Translations under genes and position numbers: made by a program
The notes under the pieces: generated by a model
Told to the model about the DNA's origin: nothing
Database searches by the model: none
The model's input: the letters and a program-made list of their open reading frames with translations, nothing else
From: Salinibacterium sp. M195
Lineage (GTDB): Bacteria > Actinomycetota > Actinomycetes > Actinomycetales > Microbacteriaceae
Assembly (NCBI RefSeq): GCF_019443965.1
Contig: NZ_CP040814.1
Coordinates: 1,116,001 to 1,180,000 of the forward strand
Direction: 5' to 3'
Length of the DNA: 64,000 nt
Shown: positions 9,398 to 17,906 of the stretch, piece after piece
How positions within the stretch are numbered: position 1 is the first letter of the stretch
How the letters are laid out: every line of letters begins with the position of its first letter

Positions 9398-10285
9398 ATG
9401 TCAATTTTCCTCAACAAGGATTCCAAAGTCATCGTTCAGGGCATCACCGGCGGTGAGGGCACCAAGCACACCGCTCTCATGCTCGCTGCTGGCACCCAAG
9501 TTGTTGGCGGCGTCAATGCCCGCAAGGCCGGCACGACGGTAGTTCACGGTGACGTTGAGCTGCCCGTGTTCGGCACTGTTGCTGAAGCAATGGAGAAGAC
9601 GGGGGCGGATGTTTCGATCGCTTTTGTTCCTCCGGCCTTCACCAAGGATGCCGTTGTCGAAGCTATCGACGCTGAGATCCCGCTGCTCGTCATCATCACC
9701 GAGGGTGTTCCCGTCGGCGACTCTGCCGAGTTCTGGGCTTACGCGCAGGAGAAGGGCAACAAGACCCGCATCATCGGGCCGAACTGCCCCGGAATCATCA
9801 CGCCAGGTGAAGCACTCGTCGGCATCACGCCAGCGAACATCACCGGCAAGGGCCCGATCGGTCTCGTCTCCAAGTCGGGAACGCTCACCTACCAAATGAT
9901 GTACGAACTCCGTGACCTCGGATTCTCGACCGCAATCGGCATCGGTGGCGACCCCATCATCGGCACCACGCACATTGACGCTCTCGCAGCGTTCGAGGCT
10001 GACCCCGAGACCAAGGCCATCGTCATGATCGGTGAAATTGGTGGAGACGCTGAAGAGCGTGCCGCTGACTACATCAAGGAGCACGTCACGAAGCCTGTTG
10101 TTGGCTACGTTGCTGGCTTCACAGCCCCCGAGGGTAAGACCATGGGTCACGCTGGTGCGATCGTTTCTGGCTCAGCCGGAACCGCTCAGGCCAAGCAAGA
10201 AGCTCTTGAAGCCGCTGGTGTAAAGGTCGGCAAGACGCCGTCTGAAGCCGCCAAGCTCATGCGCGAAATTCTCGAAACTCTGTAG
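9398..10285 (+). CDS. sucD: Succinyl-CoA synthetase subunit alpha
   Basis: A 295-residue CoA-binding subunit of succinyl-CoA synthetase. The N-terminal CoA-binding Rossmann domain shows [13 protein letters not shown] and [11 protein letters not shown]. The phosphorylated histidine lies in [14 protein letters not shown], as in all SucD proteins, and [11 protein letters not shown] is intact. It is translated from ATG 9398 after an AAGGA-like site overlapping the end of sucC. A strong hairpin terminator follows. Confidence 0.96.
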   Translation: MSIFLNKDSKVIVQGITGGEGTKHTALMLAAGTQVVGGVNARKAGTTVVHGDVELPVFGTVAEAMEKTGADVSIAFVPPAFTKDAVVEAIDAEIPLLVIITEGVPVGDSAEFWAYAQEKGNKTRIIGPNCPGIITPGEALVGITPANITGKGPIGLVSKSGTLTYQMMYELRDLGFSTAIGIGGDPIIGTTHIDALAAFEADPETKAIVMIGEIGGDAEERAADYIKEHVTKPVVGYVAGFTAPEGKTMGHAGAIVSGSAGTAQAKQEALEAAGVKVGKTPSEAAKLMREILETL

Positions 10286-10305
10286 CAAGAACCTTTCGCT
10301 ACGGC

Positions 10306-10346
10306 CAAGCGCCGCTCGTCTTCGTGACGGGCGGCGCTTGTGGTTT
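10306..10346. terminator. Terminator between sucD and the EamA gene
   Basis: A 15-base stem (10306-10320 with 10326-10340, one G-U pair) closes a 5-base TTCGT loop and is followed by TGGTTT. It lies between convergent genes and could stop transcription from both sides. Confidence 0.8.
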
Positions 10347-10387
10347 AAGCACTTAGATTGCTGTGTCAGGCGTGCGGCGAAATCGCG

Positions 10388-11269
10388 CTAGGCGTGCGGT
10401 GCGGGATCGAGTTCGGCTTGGGGAACGCGAGTTCCGCTACGTTGCGCGGCGGCTCCCGCGAGCACGACGAGGCCGATGCCGATCCACTGCACGAATGACG
10501 GAATCTGGTGCAGCACGATGAGGCCGACGATCACTCCGAAGGCGGGTTCGAGCGCCATGAGTGTTCCGAATGCCGTGTGGGTCATCCGGCGCAGCGCCAG
10601 CATCTCGAGCCCGAAGGGCAGCACGGGTGAGAGCAGGGCCAAGCCGAGTGCGATCGGCAACACGCGCCAGTCGAAGTCGGGAATGACCTGGGGTGCTCCC
10701 ACGAACGTTGCCATGAGGGCAGCAATCGGGATGGTCATTGACAGCGAGCTGATGCCCGAGAAACGGTCACCGACTTTTTGCGTGAGCAAGATGTAGCTAC
10801 CCCAGCCCACTCCGGCCAGCAGTGCGAAACCAACACCGACGAGGTTCGTTTCGCCCTCCCACGGTTCGGTGAGCAGCACAACGCCGACCAGCGCCAGACC
10901 GGGCCAGGCGAGCATCCGGGCACTACCGCTTCGAATGGCGGCAACCGCGAGCGGTCCCAAGAATTCGATGGCCACGGCGGTGCCGAGCGGGATGTGTTCG
11001 AGCGCCGAGAGGAAGGCGACTGACATAACCGCGGTGGCGACGCCCAGCCCGAGAATCGGGGCGATGTCTTGACGACGGATGCGACGCACCTGTGGGCGCG
11101 CAACCATCAAGAAGATGATGCCGCCAAATACCAACCGCAGCCACGCGGTTCCGCCGGCGCCAACTTGCTCAATGAGCCCAACCGAGAAGGCCGAGCTCAG
11201 TTGGATCATCATCATGGCGGCGACCGCCATCGACCACGCGGGCAGTGGCTCGCGCGTTGTGGCGGTCAT
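10388..11269 (-). CDS. EamA/RhtA-like drug/metabolite exporter
   Basis: A 293-residue inner-membrane protein of the DMT superfamily with two EamA repeats and about ten hydrophobic segments. The first repeat contains WLRLVFGGIIFLMV and EHIPLGTAVAIEFLGPL; the second contains MTHTAFGTLMALEPAFGV, a pairing characteristic of RhtA-type amino-acid exporters such as threonine/homoserine exporters. Its start overlaps the stop of the B3/4 gene by 4 bases, so the two are translationally coupled. With the XRE-cupin regulator further upstream it forms a three-gene operon often seen in bacteria. An amino-acid efflux role is likely, substrate unknown. Confidence 0.88.
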   Translation of the reverse strand: MTATTREPLPAWSMAVAAMMMIQLSSAFSVGLIEQVGAGGTAWLRLVFGGIIFLMVARPQVRRIRRQDIAPILGLGVATAVMSVAFLSALEHIPLGTAVAIEFLGPLAVAAIRSGSARMLAWPGLALVGVVLLTEPWEGETNLVGVGFALLAGVGWGSYILLTQKVGDRFSGISSLSMTIPIAALMATFVGAPQVIPDFDWRVLPIALGLALLSPVLPFGLEMLALRRMTHTAFGTLMALEPAFGVIVGLIVLHQIPSFVQWIGIGLVVLAGAAAQRSGTRVPQAELDPAPHA

Positions 11270-11985
11270 GGTGCAGTCACTAGGCGCCGTGAAAGGGAAA
11301 CGGCAGGATTGATAGCAGTGAGCGCGGCCACGAGGGCGTCGCCCGCAGCCCGCAGCGCATCATCCGTCATTGGTTTGAGCGCGTCAAAAATGAAGAAACC
11401 TGTGGTGGTGTCATCGCTGAGCGCGGTGCGGGGCCCTTGACGCCAGTTCCAGCGACGGCAGGTCACACCGGCATCGTCACGCCAGACAACTTCGCCGGCG
11501 CTCGGATGCTCCACGACTGCTTCGCCGTTGGCGAAGGCTTCGAAGGTCTCGTCTCCGACAGCGCGCACGAGGCGTGCTGGTCCGGCGTAGAGGGCGAGGT
11601 CTTCGCCGCCGACCGGCACTTGGTGCAGCACCGAGATTGCGTTGTAAATGTCGGTGAGCGCGTTCACGCGGGGGAGACCTTCGGCGGCGCGACGTGTGAG
11701 AGCTTCGAGGCTGTTGCGGGTGCGCTGCGGCTTGGCACCGAACGTGCGGTACGCCTCGCGCCAGGCGGCAATGTGCGGCAGCTCCTCGACGGGCTGATCG
11801 GCGAGAAGGCTGCGGGCATGAGTCTCGGCCGCGTGGATGAGTTCGTCGCTCGCCGTGTTGCTGGGCGCAGCATCCAGTCCCTCGATCACGAGGAGCAGTG
11901 CGCGGTAGTCAGGCCGAAGCTCGAAAACAGGCGCGTCGACTGAGGCGGAGTTCAAGAAGTCGTCGTGAGCCTTGGTGCTAGACAT
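11266..11985 (-). CDS. B3/4 domain-containing protein (PheRS beta-like editing domain)
   Basis: A 239-residue soluble protein made of one B3/B4 domain, the module that hydrolyses mischarged tRNA in phenylalanyl-tRNA synthetase beta. Typical elements are AWREAYRTFGAKPQRTRNS, LPRVNALTDIYNAISV and WRDDAGVTCRRWNWRQG. Free-standing copies are common but their substrate is not established; candidates are mischarged tRNA or an unusual aminoacyl compound. Its neighbours are an amino-acid-type exporter (4-base overlap) and an XRE-cupin regulator (8-base overlap), so a role in coping with a toxic amino acid is plausible, by inference only. Confidence 0.85.
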   Translation of the reverse strand: MSSTKAHDDFLNSASVDAPVFELRPDYRALLLVIEGLDAAPSNTASDELIHAAETHARSLLADQPVEELPHIAAWREAYRTFGAKPQRTRNSLEALTRRAAEGLPRVNALTDIYNAISVLHQVPVGGEDLALYAGPARLVRAVGDETFEAFANGEAVVEHPSAGEVVWRDDAGVTCRRWNWRQGPRTALSDDTTTGFFIFDALKPMTDDALRAAGDALVAALTAINPAVSLSRRLVTAP

Positions 11986-12583
11986 GGGATGTCTCCGTTC
12001 GGTGTGACGCGCCGATGCCCGGTTCCAACACGGTCAAGACGAATCGTGTGGGCTCGGGGCTCTGGTTGTTGTAGGTGTGGTCTTCGTCGCCGGGGAACGC
12101 CAGCGAGTCTCCGGCTCCGAGCGCGAACGTCTCGGAGGCGACGGTCATCGTGATTTCGCCCTCGAGCACGTGCAGCAGCTCTTGAGTGCCGGCGCTGTGC
12201 GCTTCGCTCGAATGTGAGTCGCCGGGCATGAAAGTCCACTCCCACAACTCGAGGGCCTCGGGGGTGTTGCTGGAGGCCATCAGGATGCCGCGACCACCCT
12301 TCTCACCCGTCCAGAGCGCTGCGCCAGCACCGGCGCGCGTGACCTTCGCCTGCTGGGTCGTTGGCGGCTCCACGAGGGCGGGCAGGCTCACGCCAAGGGC
12401 TTCGCTGAGGCGGAGCAGGGTTCCCACGCTCGGATTCGCCGCGCCCTGCTCGACGTTGACAACCATGCGGCGGCTGACTCCGGCTTGCTCAGCGAGCTGG
12501 TCGAGAGTCAACTTGCGCGCTTGCCGCTCGTTCTTGACACGGGTGCCGATCGTGCGCGCCAGAAGTTCGGTGGGTTCATCCAT
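11978..12583 (-). CDS. XRE-family regulator with cupin sensor domain
   Basis: A 201-residue regulator. The N-terminal helix-turn-helix is at about residues 10-65 (LTLDQLAEQAGVSRRMVVNV), followed by a C-terminal cupin-2 barrel with GDSHSSEAHSAGTQELLHVL and AGDSLAFPGDEDHTYNN. I chose ATG ending at 12583, giving MDEPTELL; a longer start at 12601 would lie inside the operator repeats. It heads a coupled operon with the B3/4 and EamA genes. Regulators of this build sense a small ligand in the cupin pocket. Tandem AGTGCACT-containing repeats directly at its start suggest autorepression. Confidence 0.9.
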   Translation of the reverse strand: MDEPTELLARTIGTRVKNERQARKLTLDQLAEQAGVSRRMVVNVEQGAANPSVGTLLRLSEALGVSLPALVEPPTTQQAKVTRAGAGAALWTGEKGGRGILMASSNTPEALELWEWTFMPGDSHSSEAHSAGTQELLHVLEGEITMTVASETFALGAGDSLAFPGDEDHTYNNQSPEPTRFVLTVLEPGIGASHRTETSHV

Positions 12584-12613
12584 CAGTGCAGCATAGTGCA
12601 CTCATAGTGCACT
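12581..12613 (-). promoter_or_regulatory. Tandem operator repeats of the XRE-cupin operon
   Basis: Two perfect copies of the 11-base unit CATAGTGCACT stand head to tail (12592-12602 and 12603-12613), preceded by a degenerate third copy CATCAGTGCAG (12581-12591). The core AGTGCACT is itself palindromic. The 11-base period places successive sites on the same helix face. The array abuts and slightly overlaps the regulator start codon, so binding would block its own transcription. Confidence 0.7.
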
Positions 12614-12658
12614 GCGCTATCAGCTTCTGCCGGTGAGCGTGCCGCTGCCGTTGCCGAC

Positions 12659-13333
12659 TTACTCGCGCAGCTCGTGCCTCACGGGCTTGAGCCGTTGCGG
12701 TGCGTCGGCTGCCTCGGGGAACTCGCACGTGAAGCGACCGGAGTAGCCAAAGAGGAACCCCCAGAGTCGATTGCGCACTTCGAGGGAGATCACGAACTCG
12801 TTCGTCTCATCGTCGAACGATTCCGTGAGATTGGCGCGACCGCTGAAGAGCATGGGAAAGCGGAACGCGATCGGGCCCTCGTAGAAGCGCTGGGCATCCG
12901 ACCTCAATTGCAGAGAACCGTCGTCGGTCACTGTGAGCTCGAGATCTACGGCGAGGTGCTGGTGGGTGCCCAAGTAGTCGACGATGCGGTCGCCGGCCTC
13001 GTTGAGCACCATCGTTGCATCGAAACGCGTTGGCTTGCTTCGCACCGAGTACTCGCGCACAAAGGTGATGGTCTCGCGGCCGAAAGGGTCACGGTAGGGG
13101 TAGTTCTCGATACGGAATGCAACATTGCTACCGATGTCTGGTGTCAGGATGTTGCGGAACCAGCCGATCCACAAGAAGGGGACCGTCCACCACGGGCCGC
13201 GCCGGATGTTCGACATGACGCCAGTGCCCACTGCGGCGTAGCAGGAATCGAGTCCAACTCCGAAACGCTTCTGGAGCATGGGGTGCAGACGATCGAAGTC
13301 GTCGCCGAGCACGGTGGCGAACATCGAAGTCAT
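12659..13333 (-). CDS. DUF4166 domain-containing protein
   Basis: A 224-residue protein that matches my recollection of DUF4166: an N-terminal stretch beginning FATVLGDDFDRLHPMLQKRF, a central IENYPYRDPFGRETITFVRE and a C-terminal half rich in alternating beta strands. The function of the family is unknown. It has no signal peptide and no obvious catalytic motif. It follows the SRPBCC gene with a 4-base overlap, so the two are probably co-translated and may act on the same hydrophobic ligand. In other bacteria DUF4166 is found fused to or beside membrane or lipid-related proteins. Confidence 0.75.
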   Translation of the reverse strand: MTSMFATVLGDDFDRLHPMLQKRFGVGLDSCYAAVGTGVMSNIRRGPWWTVPFLWIGWFRNILTPDIGSNVAFRIENYPYRDPFGRETITFVREYSVRSKPTRFDATMVLNEAGDRIVDYLGTHQHLAVDLELTVTDDGSLQLRSDAQRFYEGPIAFRFPMLFSGRANLTESFDDETNEFVISLEVRNRLWGFLFGYSGRFTCEFPEAADAPQRLKPVRHELRE

Positions 13334-13923
13334 GGTGCCTCCAAGGCGGACAGAGTGGCGGGAGCGTCATCCATCGCCCGCCCGCGACGCGGGGTGCGCC
13401 GACAGCGGCCAGCATGCGGATGCCCTGGTTTCCAGAAGGCAAGCGGTGAGTGCGGTGCGATGTCGCTTTCGGCCCACAAGCGTAGGCTGTCGAAACTCCA
13501 AGCGGTGAGCCATCCAACCATGGGGCGGATGAGGATACGGTCGAGAAAGTTGCCCCAGGCCGGCTCGTAGTCGTAGCCGGTAATGAAGCGCGTGCCGCCG
13601 GGGATCGGAACATAGCGCCAGTAGCCGCGGCCGTCGCCGAGCGGGGAGAGGCGGTCAGTGGTCGTGAATCGCAGAGCAGAGGTGCGGGTGCCGTCTGGCC
13701 TCGTGATCTCGCCGCGGGTCGTGCCCGTTCCCACGATCGTGTGCAAGGGCATGCGACGTTCATAGCGAAAGCGATATCCGTCATCGTCGAGCGTGTCGAA
13801 CGGGATGATGCGACTGAATCGCAGATCCCAGCGGCTGTGGTTCTCGGTCTCTTGCGTAAGGCGCCAGACGGTATCGATATCGGCCGCGATATCAATCTCA
13901 ACGTAGATTGCTGGGGACCTCAT
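13330..13923 (-). CDS. SRPBCC family protein
   Basis: A 197-residue START-like helix-grip protein. ATG at 13923 gives MRSPAIYVEIDIAADIDTVW, the standard first strand and helix of this fold; HSRWDLRFSRI and a C-terminal GNFLDRILIRPMVGWL helix follow. An upstream in-frame start would add 17 unlike residues and was not used. The final helix lines a ligand cavity in this family, which binds lipids, polyketides or steroids. The 4-base overlap with the DUF4166 gene suggests a functional pair. The ligand is unknown. Confidence 0.8.
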   Translation of the reverse strand: MRSPAIYVEIDIAADIDTVWRLTQETENHSRWDLRFSRIIPFDTLDDDGYRFRYERRMPLHTIVGTGTTRGEITRPDGTRTSALRFTTTDRLSPLGDGRGYWRYVPIPGGTRFITGYDYEPAWGNFLDRILIRPMVGWLTAWSFDSLRLWAESDIAPHSPLAFWKPGHPHAGRCRRTPRRGRAMDDAPATLSALEAP

Positions 13924-14044
13924 GACTCCAGTATGCGGGAGTTGTGACGTCGCTCGTGAGGTTTCGTCGCACAAAATCTGGGTTTCTTATCGTGGCCGCA
14001 AGGGCGCCTCATTCCCTGTCCCCCTAATAGTGGACAATGTGTCA

Positions 14045-14095
14045 CGTTATGGTAACGATGGACTATGGGGGACCCCCTGTAAAGGGGTAGAACGC
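14045..14095 (+). promoter_or_regulatory. Inverted repeats upstream of the subtilase gene
   Basis: The 257-base divergent gap before the protease holds a palindrome CGTTA-TGG-TAACG (14045-14057), a GGGGGACCCCC element (14067-14077) and a hairpin ACCCC-N7-GGGGT. These are candidate regulator or leader structures. I cannot place a convincing -35/-10 pair. Confidence 0.35.
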
Positions 14096-14180
14096 CCTTA
14101 TAGTGGCAATTGGCGAGTGCCCGACCGCCACAACGCACGACCACATCAGTAGTCCCATTCAACGAAGAATAGGAACATTC

Positions 14181-17100
14181 GTGAGCATTCGAAGAGTCAT
14201 ATCGGTGGTGGCAACGACAACTCTTGTCGCCACTTCCCTGGTTACCGGCGCCGCACTCGGCGCCACAGCTGCACCAGCATCCATTGGTGGCGGCGGCCAA
14301 ACTGAATTCACCCCCGGACGTTACATCGTCACAATGGTGGATCAGGCTGCAGCAACCTACGACGGCGGCGTTCGCGGATTCGACGCGACAACGCCTCCCG
14401 ACGGTGAGCAACTCAACCCTCGCCGGCAAGTAGTGCAGGACTACACCGAGTATTTGGAAGAGAAGCAAGAGGATGCCGCGGCATCCGTCGGCGCTGATAT
14501 CGACTACTCGTACACGCTCGCGACAAACGGCTTCTCGGCCGATCTGACCGCAGCCCAAGCAGTGGCCCTCTCGGCTAACAAGCTGGTGGCCTCGATCGTG
14601 CCCGACGAATTGAAGAAGATCACGGCGGCGCAACGCTCAACAGAGTTCCTCGGCCTTGAAGGCGCAGAAGGACTGTGGGCATCCATCGGCGGTGCGGAGA
14701 CTGCGGGGGAAGGAATCGTTGTCGGCGTGCTCGACACCGGATTCGCTCCTGAAAATCCGGCCTTCGCCGGTGACGCCCTCGGCAGCACGGCAGGCGCAGC
14801 ACCCTACCGGGACGGTGACGCAACCGTATTTGCTAAGGCCGACGGCCAGACCTTTACTGGTGCGTGCATCGAAGGCGAGCAATTCACGGCCGACGATTGC
14901 ACCACCAAGGTGATCAGTGCCCGCTACTTTGTTGACGGCTTTGGAGCCGGCAACCTCGGCGACGCCAGCGTCGGAGAGTATGTCTCTCCCCGAGACGGTG
15001 ATGGCCACGGATCGCACACTGCGAGCACCGCTGCCGGAAACCTCGAAGTAGACGCTAACGTTGGCGGCAACGCACTCGGATACTTCTCCGGTGTCGCCCC
15101 CGCTGCCAAGATCGCCGCCTACAAGGTCTGCTGGAGTGGTCCGGATCCGGTCGTTACGACCGACGACGGCTGTGCATCCACTGACCTTCTTGCCGCAATC
15201 GACCAGGCGGTCGCTGACGGTGTTGACGTGATCAACTATTCGATCGGTGGAGGCGCTGCTACGAGCACCGTTTCGCCAACTGACCAGGCCTTCCTCGGTG
15301 CTGCTGCTGCCGGCGTTTTCGTCGCAGCCTCCGCCGGAAACGATGGCCCGGGAGCAACGACACTCGACAACGCAGCCCCCTGGATCACTACCGTTGCCGC
15401 AAGCACCATTCCGAACTACGAAGCCACTGTCACTCTCGGTGACGGCCAAGAATTCGCCGGTGCCTCGATCACAGTCGACCTCGACCCCGCCGCAGAGCCG
15501 CTGACAGGCGAACTCGTGAACGCTGCGGATGTTGCCCTTGCTGGTGCCGTTGACCCCAACCTGTGCCTTGCCGACACTCTCGATCCCGTTCTCGTTGAGG
15601 GCAAGATCGTTGTCTGTGAGCGCGGAGTGATCGCCAGAGTAGACAAGTCGGACGAGGTCGCTCGCGCTGGCGGTATTGGCTCGATTCTGGTGAACGTGAC
15701 CCCGAGCTCGACAGACCTCGACACTCACGTGATTCCGACCATCCACCTAGATGCTCGGTACCACGATCAAGTTCTTGCCTACGCGGCGACCGCGGGGGCA
15801 ACGGCAACGTTCACCCCGGGAAACGACACTGCCTACCAGCCGCCAACGCCGCAAGTGGCGGGATTCTCGTCCCGTGGTCCCGTTGAGGCCGATGGCAGCG
15901 ACATCGTCAAGCCAGACATTTCGGCACCCGGCGTAGGAATTCTCGCCGCCGGTGCGAACGCTGAAGGTGCCGACCCGACGTTCCAACTGTTGTCAGGAAC
16001 ATCGATGTCATCGCCGCACATCGCCGGTCTCGCCGCGCTGTACCTCGGTGAACGCCCCAATGCGACCCCAGCGGAAATCAAGTCGGCATTCATGACCACC
16101 GCCTACGACACCGTTGACGGCGACGGCGACCCCGTCACCGACCCCTTCACTCAGGGTGCTGGTCACGTTGACCCGACGAAGTTCTTTGAACCCGGTCTGC
16201 TCTACCTCAACGGGATCGGCGATTGGCTGTCGTACATTGAAGGTGCTGGCTATGACGTGCTCGACCCCGCGGTCGTCGCAATTGATCCCAGCAATCTCAA
16301 CCTGGCATCCATCGGGATTGGTTCGTTGACAGCACCAGAGACGATCACCCGCACCGTGACCTCCACTCAGGCTGGAACGTTCGAGGCATTCATCGCGATC
16401 CCTGGAATCGACGCAACGGTGTCGCCATCAACGCTGACCTTTGGCGCTGCAGGCGAAACTCAGAGCTTCGAGGTGACCTTTAGTCGAACGGATGCTGCTC
16501 TCGATCAGTTCACCACCGGAGCGCTCACCTGGACCAGCGGCGACACCGCAGTGCACAGCCCCGTTGCCGTGCGCCCCGTCACCATCGAGGCTCCAGCATC
16601 GGCAAGCGGAACCGGAACGTACGGCGCCGTTGACATCACTGTCACCCCTGGCGGAACCGGCGACATCCCGCTGGTCTCGACAGGACTGACTGCCGGCGTC
16701 TTCTACGAAGATCCCACGGGAGTCGAAGCCGACCATTCGGGTTCGGGTGCCAGCGGTGATGAGTTCACCTATGACGCGACAGTGCCAGAGGGAACGACGT
16801 ATGCGCGATTCGATCTCGACTCGATCGATGACACCGCAGACCTCGACCTGATCGTGTACCTGCTCGACGAGACAGGAACGCCGATCGCAGGCTGGCAGTC
16901 CGCCACCGGTGACGCAGACGAGCGAGTGAACCTCGCAGATCCGACGCCTGGCAACTACTTGGTCATCGCTTCGGTCTACGCGGCCAATCCCACAACCGCA
17001 TTTGATGTGCGAACCTTCGCGGTCGTCCCTGGTGCTGGAGAACCCCTCGGATTGACCCCGGCGGTTCTCTCGGGTGTTCAGGGCGAGCCAGCGACGTATA

Positions 17101-17780
17101 CGGCATCGTGGGAAGGCCTTGCGCCATTCACGAGTTACCTTGGCCTCATTAGCTACGGTGACACCGGCGCAAGCACTGCGCTCGACATCATCACGCAAGA
17201 AGATGTTGTGCCAGGTACCCCGGTAAACACTGTGTTGCCGTCGATCTCAGGCAAGCCGAACGTCGGCAAGAAACTCACCGCTAATCCCGGCGAGTGGGAT
17301 GTCGATGGGCTGAAGTTCAGCTACCAGTGGCAAGCAGATGGCACCGCTATTGTGGGCGCTGACAAGCGCAAGTACACGGTTACTCCCGCTGACGAAGGCA
17401 AGGCAATCTCGGTTGTCGTCACCGCAAGCAAGAAGGATCTGCCGAGTGCGACGGCCACGTCAGAGTCGGTGATGATCAACTACAGCTCGAGTGTGAGTCT
17501 GTCGGTCAGCCGTCACATTGCGTTCTCCTGGAACACGGTGAGTGCGACCGTCAAGGTGGCCACCGGTGCGGATGCTGCCGCGGCGGGAACGGTAAAGGTC
17601 ATGGTCGACGGTAAGAAGGTCGACACCATCACTCTGAGTGAAGCGGACAACGGGAAGGTGACGGTGAAGCTACCGAAGCTTGATCGTGGACTGCACCAAG
17701 TGTCAGCACAGTTCGTTCCGGCTGATGACACTGTGACTGGCTCGACTAGTCGCAACGATTGGGTGTGGATCGTCTTCTAG
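14181..17780 (+). CDS. Secreted subtilisin-like serine protease (S8) with PA and C-terminal accessory domains
   Basis: A 1199-residue exoprotease. GTG 14181 follows AGGAAC and gives a Sec signal peptide ending near AATAAPA-type sequence (about residue 33); an upstream in-frame GTG would spoil it. Domain order: I9 propeptide (RYIVTMVD), S8 catalytic domain with Asp185 (VLDTG), His276 (DGHGSH) and Ser608 (GTSMSSPH), a protease-associated insert at about 400-530 (VEGKIVVCERG), a fibronectin-III-like C-terminal subtilase domain, a PPC-like domain, an Ig-like module (KPNVGKKLTANPGEW...YQW) and a final Ig-like repeat. There is no LPxTG or anchor, so it is released. It would feed peptides to the cell. 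The layout is that of large actinobacterial cucumisin-like subtilases. Confidence 0.94.
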   Translation: MSIRRVISVVATTTLVATSLVTGAALGATAAPASIGGGGQTEFTPGRYIVTMVDQAAATYDGGVRGFDATTPPDGEQLNPRRQVVQDYTEYLEEKQEDAAASVGADIDYSYTLATNGFSADLTAAQAVALSANKLVASIVPDELKKITAAQRSTEFLGLEGAEGLWASIGGAETAGEGIVVGVLDTGFAPENPAFAGDALGSTAGAAPYRDGDATVFAKADGQTFTGACIEGEQFTADDCTTKVISARYFVDGFGAGNLGDASVGEYVSPRDGDGHGSHTASTAAGNLEVDANVGGNALGYFSGVAPAAKIAAYKVCWSGPDPVVTTDDGCASTDLLAAIDQAVADGVDVINYSIGGGAATSTVSPTDQAFLGAAAAGVFVAASAGNDGPGATTLDNAAPWITTVAASTIPNYEATVTLGDGQEFAGASITVDLDPAAEPLTGELVNAADVALAGAVDPNLCLADTLDPVLVEGKIVVCERGVIARVDKSDEVARAGGIGSILVNVTPSSTDLDTHVIPTIHLDARYHDQVLAYAATAGATATFTPGNDTAYQPPTPQVAGFSSRGPVEADGSDIVKPDISAPGVGILAAGANAEGADPTFQLLSGTSMSSPHIAGLAALYLGERPNATPAEIKSAFMTTAYDTVDGDGDPVTDPFTQGAGHVDPTKFFEPGLLYLNGIGDWLSYIEGAGYDVLDPAVVAIDPSNLNLASIGIGSLTAPETITRTVTSTQAGTFEAFIAIPGIDATVSPSTLTFGAAGETQSFEVTFSRTDAALDQFTTGALTWTSGDTAVHSPVAVRPVTIEAPASASGTGTYGAVDITVTPGGTGDIPLVSTGLTAGVFYEDPTGVEADHSGSGASGDEFTYDATVPEGTTYARFDLDSIDDTADLDLIVYLLDETGTPIAGWQSATGDADERVNLADPTPGNYLVIASVYAANPTTAFDVRTFAVVPGAGEPLGLTPAVLSGVQGEPATYTASWEGLAPFTSYLGLISYGDTGASTALDIITQEDVVPGTPVNTVLPSISGKPNVGKKLTANPGEWDVDGLKFSYQWQADGTAIVGADKRKYTVTPADEGKAISVVVTASKKDLPSATATSESVMINYSSSVSLSVSRHIAFSWNTVSATVKVATGADAAAAGTVKVMVDGKKVDTITLSEADNGKVTVKLPKLDRGLHQVSAQFVPADDTVTGSTSRNDWVWIVF

Positions 17781-17804
17781 GCGGTACACGCTGAAGTGCC
17801 ACAG

Positions 17805-17840
17805 CAACGGCTGGTCGTCCCCACAGGCGGCTGGCCGTTG
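17805..17840. terminator. Weak hairpin between convergent protease and IclR genes
   Basis: A 7-base perfect stem CAACGGC/GCCGTTG (17805-17811 with 17834-17840) encloses a 22-base loop. There is no T-run. It is the only terminator-like structure in this convergent gap and may be imperfect or factor-assisted. Confidence 0.3.
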
Positions 17841-17847
17841 TTGGCGT

Positions 17848-17906
17848 TAGCCGTCGGCGTCTTTAGCTGTCGGCGTTTCTAGCCGTCCGCGTCTCTAGTC
17901 GTCGGC
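17848..17906. repeat. 16-base tandem repeat overlapping the 3' end of the IclR gene
   Basis: About 3.7 copies of a 16-base unit, consensus TAGCCGTCGGCGTCTC, begin at 17848, 17864, 17880 and 17896. The last, partial copy encodes the final codons and the stop of the minus-strand IclR gene, and each further copy repeats a CTA or TTA, which reads as another stop codon on that strand. It looks like slippage duplication of the gene end. Confidence 0.8.

Noticed and set aside
14637..15746. A 369-codon frame antisense to the subtilase
   Set aside because: It lies over the catalytic domain of an intact protease and has no family features.
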